This document shows, piece after piece, positions 1 to 10,849 of a stretch of DNA of 64,000 bases. The stretch comes from Collinsella aerofaciens (GTDB taxonomy: Bacteria; Actinomycetota; Coriobacteriia; Coriobacteriales; Coriobacteriaceae): the NCBI RefSeq assembly GCF_015557435.1, contig NZ_JADNOH010000099.1:1-64000 (forward strand). Reading direction: 5' to 3'. Both the position numbers and the translations under genes were made by a program. Below the pieces are notes generated by a model that was not told the DNA's origin, searched no databases, and worked only from the letters and a program-made list of their open reading frames with translations. Each line of letters starts with the position of its first letter. The first letter of the stretch is position 1.

Positions 1-6
1 AAGAGA

Positions 7-30
7 AGAGGCGGGGCATGCCCCGCCTCT
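7..30. terminator. Palindromic terminator candidate after the ABC exporter operon
   Basis: A perfect 24-bp palindrome of AGAGGCGGGG and its complement lies downstream of the minus-strand exporter genes. Read on the minus strand it is followed by a pyrimidine run (TTCTCTT), which fits a weak intrinsic terminator. A second small dyad (TTTTTCTC/GAGAAAAA) lies near 60-83. No gene is seen in bases 1-151. Confidence 0.5.
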
Positions 31-151
31 TACACCACATCTCTGCGCGCTACCCGATGCTTTTTCTCAAAATCGAGAAAAACGTCGAATGTTGGGACGG
101 TTTGAGGCGGGGTGAGGAGCATGGAGGGCCAAAGCACCGTGCCCGAACGGG

Positions 152-2050
152 TTAATCCAGCTCTTTTAAGCCGTGCGCCAGCTGCCAGTACTCGCCGTGC
201 TGGGCGAGCAACTCTTCGTGGGTGCCGCGTTCGATGATGCGGCCGTGTTCGAGGACCATGATCGCGTCGGCGTCGCGGACGGTGGACAGGCGGTGCGCGA
301 TCATAAACGTGGTACGGCCGCGCATGATGCGGTCCATGCCGCGCTCGATGAGCTTTTCGGTACGCGTGTCAATGGAGCTCGTAGCCTCGTCCAGAATGAG
401 TACCGGCGGATCGGCCACGGCCACACGCGCGATGGCGAGCAGCTGGCGTTGGCCCTGTGACAGGTTGGCGCCGTCCGCCGTGACCGGCGTGTCGTAGCCT
501 TGTGGCAGGCGGCGGATAAACGAGTCGGCGCAGGCGGCCTCGGCGGCAGCACGAACCTCCTCGTCGGTCGCGTCGAGCTTGCCAAAGCGGATATTCTGCG
601 CAATGGTGCCGCTAAACAGGTGCGTATCCTGCAGCACAATGCCGAGCGACCCGCGCAGGCTGGCCTTGGCGATATGCTTGACGTCGATGCCGTCGTACGT
701 GATCTCGCCGTCATCGACCTCGTAGAAGCGGTTGATAAGGTTGGTGATGGTCGTCTTTCCGGCGCCCGTCGAACCCACAAAGGCGATCTTTTGCCCCGGC
801 TTGGCAAACAGATTGAGGTCCGTGAGCACGCGCGTGCCCAGCACATAGGAAAAGTCCACGGCATGGAAGCGTACGTCGCCGGCAAGCGGCACCAACCCGG
901 TCACAAGTTCGGTGCCGTCGGCAGCCACCGCGCGACCCGCATCGTCGACCGAGGCCACGTCGTGCAGATGCCCGTACGCGCCCACGCCACGGCCCTCGGG
1001 AATCTTCCACGCCCACGCGGACTCGCCCGTCTGCACCAGCTCCACGCAGCCCTCGTCCACCTCGGGCTCAAGGTCCATCGCGGCAAACAGGCGCTCGGCA
1101 CCGGCCAGCGCGTTGAGCAAGAAGTTGCCCAGCTGCGTAAACTGGTTGATGGGCATGGCCGCCTGGCGCACAAAGACCAGGTAGCTCGCGAGCGCTCCCA
1201 CGTCGGCCAGGCCGTTGATGCAGAGCATGCCGCCCGCCACCGCAACGATGGCGTAGTTGGCATACCCGATCACCACGGTCATGGGCACCATCGAGTTGGC
1301 GTAGGCCTGCGCGGCGCCACCGGTGCGGCGCAGCTCATGGTTGCGCGCGTCAAAACCGGCAACGTTGGCCTGCTCGTGGTTGAAGACCTTGATGACCTTT
1401 TGACCCGACACCATCTCCTCGACATATCCGTCTAGGTCGCCGAGCGATGCCTGCTGGGCGGCAAAGAAACGCTTGGATCGAATACCCGAGTAGCGCGCAT
1501 ACAGCACGATGGCCGCATCGCACACGAGCGTGATGATCGTGAGCTGCCAATTGAGGATGATGAGCATAGCCGTGGTGCCGATCACCTGGATTGTCGCCTG
1601 GATCACGTTGGCAAAGCTGTTGTTGAGCGCCTCGGAGACCGTGTCGACGTCGTTGGTGAAAAAGCTCATGATGTCGCCCGAGCGCGTGCCGTCGAAGTAG
1701 CTGAGCGGCAGCGTCTGGATGTGCGCGAACAGGTCGCGGCGAATGTCGGACACCACGCACTGGGCTGCGCGCACCATGATCTGCGAGTAGCCCAGGGCCG
1801 ACAGCACGCCCGCGGCATAGATGGCAGCCGTAAAGAGAACCTGCTTGGCGAGCAGCTCCTCCCCGCCCGTAGCCAGGCCGTTGACGATGGGGCGCACCAT
1901 ATAGGTGCCGGCAAGGCTCGCGATGGCGGCGATAGAAGCGAGCACACCTACCGCAAGCAGCGAGAACTTGGCGTGGCCCATATAGCTGAGCAGGCGGCGG
2001 AGCGTCTGCCCTAGATTGGCCGGGCGGGCCTGAGCGGATGTTTTAGGCAT
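152..2050 (-). CDS. ABC exporter subunit, membrane domain fused to catalytic ATPase
   Basis: Multidrug-type ABC half-transporter of 632 residues with an N-terminal six-helix membrane domain and a C-terminal nucleotide-binding domain. The ATPase domain has an intact Walker A (GSTGAGKTT), signature (LSQGQ), Walker B with catalytic Glu (LILDEATS) and H-loop (IAHRLSTV). Between the two domains is an extra acidic linker of about 55 residues, longer than usual. The ATG at 2050 overlaps the stop of the upstream subunit (ATGCCTAA), which predicts translational coupling. An upstream in-frame start lies inside the partner gene and is unlikely. With the partner it should form a heterodimeric exporter in which this subunit carries the hydrolysing residues. 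The substrate is unknown. Confidence 0.9.
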   Translation of the reverse strand: MPKTSAQARPANLGQTLRRLLSYMGHAKFSLLAVGVLASIAAIASLAGTYMVRPIVNGLATGGEELLAKQVLFTAAIYAAGVLSALGYSQIMVRAAQCVVSDIRRDLFAHIQTLPLSYFDGTRSGDIMSFFTNDVDTVSEALNNSFANVIQATIQVIGTTAMLIILNWQLTIITLVCDAAIVLYARYSGIRSKRFFAAQQASLGDLDGYVEEMVSGQKVIKVFNHEQANVAGFDARNHELRRTGGAAQAYANSMVPMTVVIGYANYAIVAVAGGMLCINGLADVGALASYLVFVRQAAMPINQFTQLGNFLLNALAGAERLFAAMDLEPEVDEGCVELVQTGESAWAWKIPEGRGVGAYGHLHDVASVDDAGRAVAADGTELVTGLVPLAGDVRFHAVDFSYVLGTRVLTDLNLFAKPGQKIAFVGSTGAGKTTITNLINRFYEVDDGEITYDGIDVKHIAKASLRGSLGIVLQDTHLFSGTIAQNIRFGKLDATDEEVRAAAEAACADSFIRRLPQGYDTPVTADGANLSQGQRQLLAIARVAVADPPVLILDEATSSIDTRTEKLIERGMDRIMRGRTTFMIAHRLSTVRDADAIMVLEHGRIIERGTHEELLAQHGEYWQLAHGLKELD

Positions 2051-3821
2051 GGCGCTCACCCCCTTCTCGGGCCAGGGCATCTGCGGTCGTATCCCCCGCG
2101 AACTCCATCTGCGAGGCATAAATCTCCTGGTAGATGTTGTCACCCGCCAGCAGTTCCTCATGCGTGCCCACACCGTGAACACGCCCGTCGTCCAGAACCA
2201 CAATGCGATCAGCGTCCATCACGCTCGCGATGCGCTGGGCGATGATGATCACGGTCGTATCGGGAATCTGCGCGATATGCTCGCGGATCTTGGCGTCGGT
2301 CGCCATATCGACCGCACTGGTCGAGTCGTCAAAAATGAGCACGCGCGGATGCTTGAGCAGCGTGCGCGCGATGCACAGGCGCTGCTTCTGCCCGCCCGAA
2401 ACACCGGCGCCGCCCTGGCCCAGCTCGCCGTCGAGCCCGCCGATGCGGTCCAGGAACTCGTCTACACACGCCGCACGGCAGGCACGTAGCAGCTCCTCGT
2501 CGGTGGCATCGGGCGCGCCCCACTGCAGGTTCTCGCGCACGGTGCCCGTAAACAGCACGTTCTTTTGCAGCACAATGCCCACGGCATCGCGCAGGGCGGC
2601 CAGGTCGTAGTCACGCACGTCGCGCCCGCCCACGAGCACGTCACCCTCGGTCGCGTCGTACAGACGCGCGATGAGCTGCACGAGCGAGCTCTTGCCCGAG
2701 CCCGTGCCGCCGAGCACGCCCACCGTGGAGCCCGACTCGATGCGAAGGTCGATATGCTCGAGCACGTCCTCGGCAGCATCCGCGCGGTACTTAAACGACA
2801 CGTCGCGGAACTCAATGCTTCCGTCGGCGGCCTCGCGCACAGCCACGTCTGCCGCGGGCGCCTGGATGAGCGACTGCTCGTCGATCACCCGCGAGATGCG
2901 CTCCACGCTGGCAAGCGCGCGCGTGAGCAGCAAAAACACGTTGGAAATCATCATGAGCGAGTTCATGATCAGCAGCACGTAGCTCATAAAGCCCGTGAGC
3001 GAGCCCACACCTAGCTCACCGGCAATAATCATGCGCCCGCCGATCCACAGGATGGAGATGGCGGCCACGTACATCGACAGCTGAAACACCGGCAGGTTGA
3101 GCACGGCATTGCCGAAAGTCTTCGTCGCCGTGTGCGCGAGCTCGGTATTGACGGTATCGAACTTGGCTTCCTCGTGCTCGGCGCGCACATACGCCTTGAC
3201 GGCGCGCACGGCAGTGAGGTCCTCCTGCACCACACCGTTGAGGTGATCCATCGAGGTCTGCAGCTGGCGGTAGAGCGGACTCACACGGTAGGTGATAACA
3301 CCCAGCACAATCGCCAGTACAGGCAGGATAATCGCGAAGACCGTGGCGAGCGGGCGCGACAGTACCAGGGCATAGACCAGGCCGACGATGAGCGTCACCG
3401 GTCCACGCACCATGGGGCGGAAGCCGTTGCCGATGGCGTTTTGGATAACGGTGATGTCGGTGGTCATGCGCGTGACGAGCGAGCTGGCGTCGTAGTTGTC
3501 CAGATTGCCAAAAGCGAGCGTCTGAATCTTACGATACTCGGCCTCGCGCAGGTTGGCGCCCAGACCCGAGGCCACGCGAGCGGACGTGCGGGCATAACCC
3601 AGGCCCAGTACCAGCGAAAACGCCGCGCACACCAGCATGCACGCGCCTTGCAGCAGCATGTAGTTGACGTCGCCCGCGGGCACGCCCACGTCGATGATGT
3701 TGGCCATGATGACTGGGATAAACAGCTCGAGCGCCGTCTCGGCCGTAACAAAGAGCACGCCGAGCATGGCGTCGCGACGGTATTCCCCCAAGTAGGAAAA
3801 CAGGATTTTGAGATTGCGCAC
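2043..3821 (-). CDS. ABC exporter subunit with degenerate ATPase site
   Basis: Half-transporter of 592 residues with membrane domain then ATPase domain. Walker A (GGTGSGKSS) and signature (VSGGQ) are normal. The residue after Walker B is Asp instead of Glu (LIFDDSTS), and the H-loop His is Gln (IIAQRIASV). This pattern is known for the non-hydrolysing partner of heterodimeric exporters such as TM287/288 and BmrCD, so the pair is read as one heterodimer. The start is GTG at 3821, nine bases after GGGGGA. The last 8 bases overlap the next gene. The substrate is unknown; the neighbouring MATE pump suggests a drug-efflux neighbourhood. Confidence 0.9.
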   Translation of the reverse strand: MRNLKILFSYLGEYRRDAMLGVLFVTAETALELFIPVIMANIIDVGVPAGDVNYMLLQGACMLVCAAFSLVLGLGYARTSARVASGLGANLREAEYRKIQTLAFGNLDNYDASSLVTRMTTDITVIQNAIGNGFRPMVRGPVTLIVGLVYALVLSRPLATVFAIILPVLAIVLGVITYRVSPLYRQLQTSMDHLNGVVQEDLTAVRAVKAYVRAEHEEAKFDTVNTELAHTATKTFGNAVLNLPVFQLSMYVAAISILWIGGRMIIAGELGVGSLTGFMSYVLLIMNSLMMISNVFLLLTRALASVERISRVIDEQSLIQAPAADVAVREAADGSIEFRDVSFKYRADAAEDVLEHIDLRIESGSTVGVLGGTGSGKSSLVQLIARLYDATEGDVLVGGRDVRDYDLAALRDAVGIVLQKNVLFTGTVRENLQWGAPDATDEELLRACRAACVDEFLDRIGGLDGELGQGGAGVSGGQKQRLCIARTLLKHPRVLIFDDSTSAVDMATDAKIREHIAQIPDTTVIIIAQRIASVMDADRIVVLDDGRVHGVGTHEELLAGDNIYQEIYASQMEFAGDTTADALAREGGERHA

Positions 3822-3897
3822 GCAGGTTCATCCCCCATCAAACGTTGTTCGCAAACGCACGTATTATTGCGCGCCGAGCGATGGTGTCAAGTGTTCC

Positions 3898-3910
3898 GAA
3901 ATCGATTTCT
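3898..3910. promoter_or_regulatory. Possible LacI-type dyad CGAAATCGATTTC
   Basis: GAAATCGATTTC is a perfect 12-bp palindrome in the divergent region between the ABC exporter and the MATE pump. It resembles the CGAAACCGATTTCG sites near kdgK. A single match of this length could be chance. Confidence 0.25.
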
Positions 3911-4008
3911 ATAAGGCCGGCGCAGGCGCTAAGCCCGCGCGGCGCGCGACCGTATTCAAATGGAAATGATTGTGGGCGAGAAATTTTCTCCCTACTGGCA
4001 CATGAACC

Positions 4009-4039
4009 TTGACTCTACAATCGTTGTAGGGTTTTCACT
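4009..4039 (+). promoter_or_regulatory. MerR-type operator/promoter of the MATE-merR operon
   Basis: A 21-bp dyad at 4012-4032 has half-sites ACTCTACAA and TTGTAGGGT (8 of 9 pairs) around TCG. It overlaps a TTGACT -35 hexamer (4009-4014) and a poor -10 (TTCACT, 4034-4039) set 19 bp away. A long spacer containing a dyad is the classic arrangement of promoters that MerR proteins activate by untwisting. The MerR gene two places downstream is the obvious regulator. Confidence 0.6.
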
Positions 4040-4080
4040 ACACTGGTACGTAAACGAACCAAGCCAGAAAGTGCCCGCCC

Positions 4081-5427
4081 ATGGAACACGACCTCACACG
4101 CGGTAATGTCCTCAAGACCATCGCGGTCTTCGCCCTGCCTTATATGCTCTCGTACTTTTTGCAGATGCTCTACGGCATGGCCGACCTGTACTTTATCGGA
4201 CAGTTTAGCGGTGCCGCCGGCATCACCGCCGTGGGCAACGGCGCGCAGACGCTTTACATCATTACCGTGACGCTCGTAGGCCTGGCCATGGGAACGACCG
4301 TCATCGTCGGCCACGCCGTGGGCTCGCGACGCTTCGACCGCGCCGAGGCCGCCATCGGCAACACCATCACGCTTTTTATGGGCGTCTCGGTGGTACTGGC
4401 CGCGCTTCTGCTCGCACTGTGCCCGCAGATCGTGGCACTCATCGGCACGCCGGCCGAAGCGGTCGAAGGCACTGCCGCCTACCTGCGCATCTGCTTTATC
4501 GGCATACCGTGTATCGCCGCATACAACATCCTTTCGGCCATCTTCCGCGGCCTGGGCGATTCGCGCTCGCCCATGTACGTGATCGGCGTGGCGTGCGTCA
4601 TCAACATCGCGCTCGATTTTCTGTTTATTGGCCACATGGGGCTCGGCCCCGTGGGCGCGGCGCTCGGCACGGTGATCGCGCAGACGGCAAGCGTGGCCCT
4701 CGCGCTCGTCTGGCTCAAGAGCCGCCGCACAAACATCCACGTTAAACGTAGCGACCTGCGTCCGCAGCCCGAGGTGCTCAGCAGCATCCTTAAGATTGGC
4801 GTGCCCGTGGCCGTGCAGGACGGCTGCATCCAGGTGGCGTTTATGTTCATCACCGTTATCGCCAACCACCGCGGACTGGTCGACGCCGCCGCCGTGGGCC
4901 TGGTCGAGAAGATGATCAGCTTTTTGTTCATTGTGCCGAGCTCCATGGGCGCCACCGTCAGCGCGCTCACGGCGCAAAACGCCGGTGCGGGCAAGGGCGA
5001 CCGCGCGCGTCAGGTGCTCAAGGACGCCATGACCATCTCGGTGGTGTACGGCTGCCTGATCACAGCCCTCATGTGGCTGGTGGCACCAGCGTTTCTCGGC
5101 TTTTTTGCCAAGGACGCCGCAGTGGTCGCCGCCGGCACCGGCTATATGCGCAGTTACATTTTCGACGCGATCTTCGCCGGCATCCACATTTGCTTTAGCG
5201 GCTTTTTCGCTGCGTACGGCAAGAGCTACATCGGCTTTGCGCACAACGTGCTGGCCGTCGCGCTCATTCGCGTGCCGGGCGCATGGTTGTTGTCGAACGC
5301 CTATTCCGACACGCTGTTTCCCATGGGCATCGCCTCGCCGTGCGGGTCGATTCTTTCGGCAGCCATTTGTGTGGTGGCGTTTACGGCACTCAACCGACGT
5401 GGCACTTTTGACAAGCTGGTGGCGTAG
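4081..5427 (+). CDS. MATE family multidrug efflux pump
   Basis: Polytopic membrane protein of 448 residues with the MATE opening pattern: a short cytoplasmic start (MEHDLTRGNVLKTI), then helices carrying YFIGQFSGAAGITAVGNG. Twelve hydrophobic segments form two homologous halves. MATE proteins export cationic drugs and other compounds in exchange for Na+ or H+. It is the first gene behind a MerR-type promoter, and the MerR gene follows 56 bases downstream. The pair is therefore probably one operon in which the regulator senses a substrate of the pump. Confidence 0.9.
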   Translation: MEHDLTRGNVLKTIAVFALPYMLSYFLQMLYGMADLYFIGQFSGAAGITAVGNGAQTLYIITVTLVGLAMGTTVIVGHAVGSRRFDRAEAAIGNTITLFMGVSVVLAALLLALCPQIVALIGTPAEAVEGTAAYLRICFIGIPCIAAYNILSAIFRGLGDSRSPMYVIGVACVINIALDFLFIGHMGLGPVGAALGTVIAQTASVALALVWLKSRRTNIHVKRSDLRPQPEVLSSILKIGVPVAVQDGCIQVAFMFITVIANHRGLVDAAAVGLVEKMISFLFIVPSSMGATVSALTAQNAGAGKGDRARQVLKDAMTISVVYGCLITALMWLVAPAFLGFFAKDAAVVAAGTGYMRSYIFDAIFAGIHICFSGFFAAYGKSYIGFAHNVLAVALIRVPGAWLLSNAYSDTLFPMGIASPCGSILSAAICVVAFTALNRRGTFDKLVA

Positions 5428-5483
5428 CGGGGCGACGCAAGCCTAGCAACCCTGTCCCGCTTTCTGCCGAAAGGAGCGATCCC

Positions 5484-6329
5484 GTGACTGACACGTCCAA
5501 CGAACATACCGACGGCCTGCTCCGCATTGGCGAGGTGGCGCGCCTGTTTAACCTGAGTGTGGGCACGCTACGCCATTACGAGCAGATGGGCTTGCTGGAG
5601 CCGGCGCATATCGACCCCGCAAGCGGCTATCGATACTATGGAGCGCGACAGCTCTCCACCCTCAACACCATCAGCAACCTGCGCGTTCTTGACTTGCCAT
5701 TGGCGCAGATACGCGAGTTTGTCGCCACGCGCGACGTGAATCTGATGCAGCGGCAACTGGCCCAGCAGCAGGAGCTCATCGAGCGCAAGCGCCGCGAACT
5801 CGAACGCGTGTCGCGCAAGATCGATGACCGGCTTGTCTTGTTGCGAGACGCTTTGAATGCCGAGCTCGACACCATCCGCGAGACCGAGGCACCCGAGCTT
5901 CGATGCGCCGTACTACGTGAACGCGTCAACCCTACCGACGCCTATGCGCTGGAGTGGCAGATCCGTCAGCTGCAAAAAGGGCAGCACGAGACCTTCGTCT
6001 TTCCCGGCAACTTGGGCGTGGGCATCGCGCCCGAGCGCCTTGCCGCCGGCGACTTCGATGGCTACGACGAGGTCTTTCTGCTGCTGGATGACACGGACGA
6101 TTACCTGGGGGACGTCGAGGTTCGGTCCGCCGCACGCTGTTTGACCATTAGCTTCCGCGGCACGCACGGGCAGGCGGCGCTGCGCTACGAGCGCTTGCTC
6201 GATTACATGCGCGAGCGTAACCTATCCCCCGCCGGTCCCTCGCGCGAGATCGCCCTCATCGACGACATCATCAGCGACGACCCGGCGACCTACGTCACGC
6301 AGATCACGGTGCCTGTGTCGCTAGGCTAG
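5484..6329 (+). CDS. MerR family regulator with effector-binding domain
   Basis: 281 residues. The N-terminal winged helix (about residues 10-80) has the MerR signature LRIGEVARLFNLSVGTLRHY followed by GLLEPAHIDPASGYRYY. A coiled-coil of about 40 residues follows, rich in Gln, Glu and Arg. The C-terminal 150 residues resemble the GyrI/BmrR-type ligand-binding fold. The start is GTG at 5484, seven bases after AAAGGAG. It follows the MATE gene and probably acts on the dyad at 4012-4032. Its end overlaps the end of a convergent small gene by nine bases. Confidence 0.88.
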   Translation: MTDTSNEHTDGLLRIGEVARLFNLSVGTLRHYEQMGLLEPAHIDPASGYRYYGARQLSTLNTISNLRVLDLPLAQIREFVATRDVNLMQRQLAQQQELIERKRRELERVSRKIDDRLVLLRDALNAELDTIRETEAPELRCAVLRERVNPTDAYALEWQIRQLQKGQHETFVFPGNLGVGIAPERLAAGDFDGYDEVFLLLDDTDDYLGDVEVRSAARCLTISFRGTHGQAALRYERLLDYMRERNLSPAGPSREIALIDDIISDDPATYVTQITVPVSLG

Positions 6330-6499
6330 ACCGAGCTTCGCTTCTAGCTCGGCCAACGCCTCAAATGCATCGCGAGATATGCCTGCCGCGCGCTCGCACT
6401 CGGCAACGCGAATTCGCGCCATCAGGTGCTCTTTTGCCTGCGTTTGGGAGCGCCTCGTGCGCCCTTCCGCCTGCGAGTAATTGTGGTTCTCGATATCCA

Positions 6500-6500
<1 letters not shown>
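6321..6500 (-). CDS. Small 59-residue protein translationally coupled to ligA
   Basis: An open frame of 59 codons starts at an ATG sharing one base with the ligA stop (TAATG), the classic re-initiation overlap. The predicted protein is hydrophilic and charged, begins MDIENHNYSQAEGRTRR, and should be mostly helical with no signal peptide or membrane segment. Its end overlaps the convergent merR end by nine bases. I recognise no family. The precise TAATG junction, Ala-rich helical composition and usual codon use support a real gene, but no homology could be checked. Confidence 0.55.
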
Positions 6501-8800
<2,300 letters not shown>

Positions 8801-8836
8801 TCAAACCGCACCGAATCGGCAGCCGTCGGATCGGGG

Positions 8837-9040
8837 TGGACAGTTAGTTCAGATACGTATAAATCTGCGAACCGAATCGAGCTCAAATGGCGCCATTTCG
8901 CTCAATTCGATCGTCCCGGAGCGGCACGATCGGCTTATTTCTCCTTCCGAGCACCCATCCGAGCCTCATTTCCATCCCAAAACAGCTCCAAACACATCCC
9001 AGACTGCCCCAGATTTATACGTATCTGAACTAACTGTCCA
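8837..9040. repeat. MITE-like element with 31-bp perfect terminal inverted repeats
   Basis: The sequence starting TGGACAGTTAGTTCAGATAC at 8837-8867 is repeated exactly in inverted orientation at 9010-9040. About 142 bp of non-coding sequence lie between. A 204-bp unit with long perfect ends and no gene looks like a miniature inverted-repeat element. No clear target duplication flanks it, so an unusual regulatory palindrome is the alternative. It fills the ligA-htrA intergenic region (8729-9177), which holds no gene. Confidence 0.5.
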
Positions 9041-9073
9041 GGCCCTTCCGAACAAAGCTGCTCGCCAGCTCAA

Positions 9074-9108
9074 AATGATCCGTTTTCCTCCGTCCCCGGG
9101 GGATCATT
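9074..9108. repeat. GATCC-type hairpin related to the one at 61178-61239
   Basis: AATGATCC (9074-9081) pairs with GGATCATT (9101-9108). The interior TTTTCCTCCGTCCCC is shared with the hairpin between the MFS gene and hisS, which suggests a dispersed palindromic repeat. Confidence 0.4.
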
Positions 9109-9110
9109 AT

Positions 9111-9151
9111 GAAAAGAGGGGCTGTCCCGCGCTGGCGGAACAGCCCCCTCT
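9111..9151 (-). terminator. Intrinsic terminator of htrA
   Basis: On the minus strand AGAGGGGGCTGT pairs with ACAGCCCCTCT (one bulge) and is followed by TTTTC. It lies 27 bases after the htrA stop. Confidence 0.75.
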
Positions 9152-9177
9152 GGCATTGGTATGTGCGAAACGGTTCG

Positions 9178-10641
9178 TTAGTAACCCTGGCCGTAACCCT
9201 GACCCTGGCCCCGCTGGCCCAGCAGCTCCTCCAGATACTGGCGTAGTTGCTCGTCGGTGATGCTACCGTTGCCGGTGTCGGTCGCGCTGTCGTCCTGCTG
9301 CTGGCTCTGCAGCTCCTCGTCGGAGCCCAGCTCGACGGTGACCTTCTTCTCGTCCTTGCCGCGCACGAGCGTGATCTCGACCTTCTCGCCCACCTCGTGG
9401 CTACGCAGCGCGATGATCAGGCCGTCGGCGCTCGTGATCTCGTCATCGCCCAGCTTGGTAATGACATCGCCCTCCTGGATACCGGCCTTGGCAGCGGGAC
9501 CGTCCTCGACAACGCTCGCCACATACGCACCGCTATCGGTGCTCAGCTTGTTGGTACGGGCGTTGAGTGCGTTGACGCTCGAAAGCGTGGCGCCCAGGTA
9601 CGGATGAACCGGCGTCTTGCCGTCGATAATCTGGTCGGCGATATTCTTGGCGTAGTTGACCGGAATGGCAAAGCCAACGCCCGAGCTAGAGCCCGAGTAG
9701 CTCTCGATGAGCGAGTTGATACCCACGAGTTCGCCGTTATCGTTGACGAGCGCGCCGCCGGAGTTACCCGGGTTGATGGCGGCATCGGTCTGAATCATGT
9801 TGGCATAGATGGTGTTGCCGCTGGTAGAGCTCATGGCCGTGGAGCGGTAGAGCGCTGACACAATACCCGTGGAGACGGACTGCTCGTTGCCGAACGGCGA
9901 GCCGATCGCCATGACCCACTCACCTACGTTGAGCTTAGAGGAGTCACCGATCTCGATCGGGGTGAGCTTGGAGGAGTCGGCGTCCTTGAGCTTGATGACC
10001 GCCAGGTCGCTCGAAGCATCGTTGCCCACGAACTCGGCCTCGTAGGTGGTGCCGTCGTCCATGGTCACCACGTACTGGTCGTAGCCGTCGACCACGTGGT
10101 TATTGGTGAGGATATGGCCCTCGGTATCGAGCACCACGCCCGAGCCGACGCTACCCGAGCTATCCGACTCGTCAGCGGACTGCGAAAGCGAACCACTCTG
10201 GCTGCCGCTCGAAGTAGCGGTAATGGAAACCACGGAGGGCAGTGCCTTGGCAGAGACGGCCTCGGCCAGCGTAGTGTCCTCGGAGTCGATCGTGATCTTT
10301 TGCGTCGACGATCCCGAAGCACCCGCCGTCACGGCATTCTTGCCGCCACCGATATCGAGTGTGCCGCTCATGATAAGCGCGATGACCAGCAGGGCGCCGC
10401 ACGCGCAGCCGGCGAGTGCCGTAATGAAGATCGGCAGCTTTTTGGTCTTGGTCTTGACCACCGTGTGCTTGTTCACGACCTGCTGGCCGCCCAGCGGCTG
10501 GCCGGTCTGCGTGTCGTAGGCCTGCACATAGGGAATGTTGTTGCCACCGGCAGGCGTCGACTCCACCTGCACGCGCGGCTGCTGCTGGGTCTCGCCGGCG
10601 TTGCCCGCATCCTGGGGACGCTGGGAATCGTACTCGCTCAT
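9178..10641 (-). CDS. HtrA/DegP-like membrane-anchored serine protease with PDZ domain
   Basis: 487 residues. About 68 cytoplasmic residues rich in Gln and Pro precede one membrane helix (about 69-92). A Ser-rich linker follows, then a trypsin-like domain with the triad His182 (LTNNHVV), Asp212 (SSDLAVI) and Ser294 (NPGNSGGALV). A C-terminal PDZ domain (about 385-465) ends in a Gly/Gln/Tyr-rich tail. Such proteins degrade or refold damaged proteins outside the membrane and regulate stress responses. ATG at 10641 follows AAAGGA by nine bases. A strong hairpin terminator just upstream separates it from the GlnR-like gene, so it is probably expressed from its own promoter. Confidence 0.92.
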   Translation of the reverse strand: MSEYDSQRPQDAGNAGETQQQPRVQVESTPAGGNNIPYVQAYDTQTGQPLGGQQVVNKHTVVKTKTKKLPIFITALAGCACGALLVIALIMSGTLDIGGGKNAVTAGASGSSTQKITIDSEDTTLAEAVSAKALPSVVSITATSSGSQSGSLSQSADESDSSGSVGSGVVLDTEGHILTNNHVVDGYDQYVVTMDDGTTYEAEFVGNDASSDLAVIKLKDADSSKLTPIEIGDSSKLNVGEWVMAIGSPFGNEQSVSTGIVSALYRSTAMSSTSGNTIYANMIQTDAAINPGNSGGALVNDNGELVGINSLIESYSGSSSGVGFAIPVNYAKNIADQIIDGKTPVHPYLGATLSSVNALNARTNKLSTDSGAYVASVVEDGPAAKAGIQEGDVITKLGDDEITSADGLIIALRSHEVGEKVEITLVRGKDEKKVTVELGSDEELQSQQQDDSATDTGNGSITDEQLRQYLEELLGQRGQGQGYGQGY

Positions 10642-10669
10642 AGCTGCGATCCTTTCGTCTAATAACCAA

Positions 10670-10693
10670 AGGCCCGCCAAACATGTGGCGGGC
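10670..10693 (-). terminator. Hairpin upstream of htrA
   Basis: GGCCCGCCA pairs with TGGCGGGCC around a six-base loop. On the minus strand it is followed by TTTGGTTATT. It insulates htrA from the upstream regulator gene. Confidence 0.6.
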
Positions 10694-10807
10694 CATCATT
10701 GTTCACGTTGAGTTGTACCCCAATATGCGGGCGCACGTGTATGAAAACGCAATCTTTTAGGAAGGCTTAAGTTCTGTTGCAAACCCGAAAGGGACCCGCA
10801 CCTGCGG

Positions 10808-10845
10808 TAAAACCACCACAAAGGTGCCTGTCCCCTTTGTGGTGG
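10808..10845 (-). terminator. Intrinsic terminator after the GlnR-like gene
   Basis: CCACCACAAAGG (10813-10824) and CCTTTGTGGTGG (10834-10845) form a 12-bp perfect stem followed on the minus strand by TTTTA. It begins a few bases after the stop of the regulator gene. Confidence 0.75.
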
Positions 10846-10849
10846 AAAT

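Noticed and set aside
3898-3910. Full membership of the ABC/MATE divergent region in the KDG regulon
   Set aside because: Only one short palindrome with a different centre was found; it is listed as low-confidence only.
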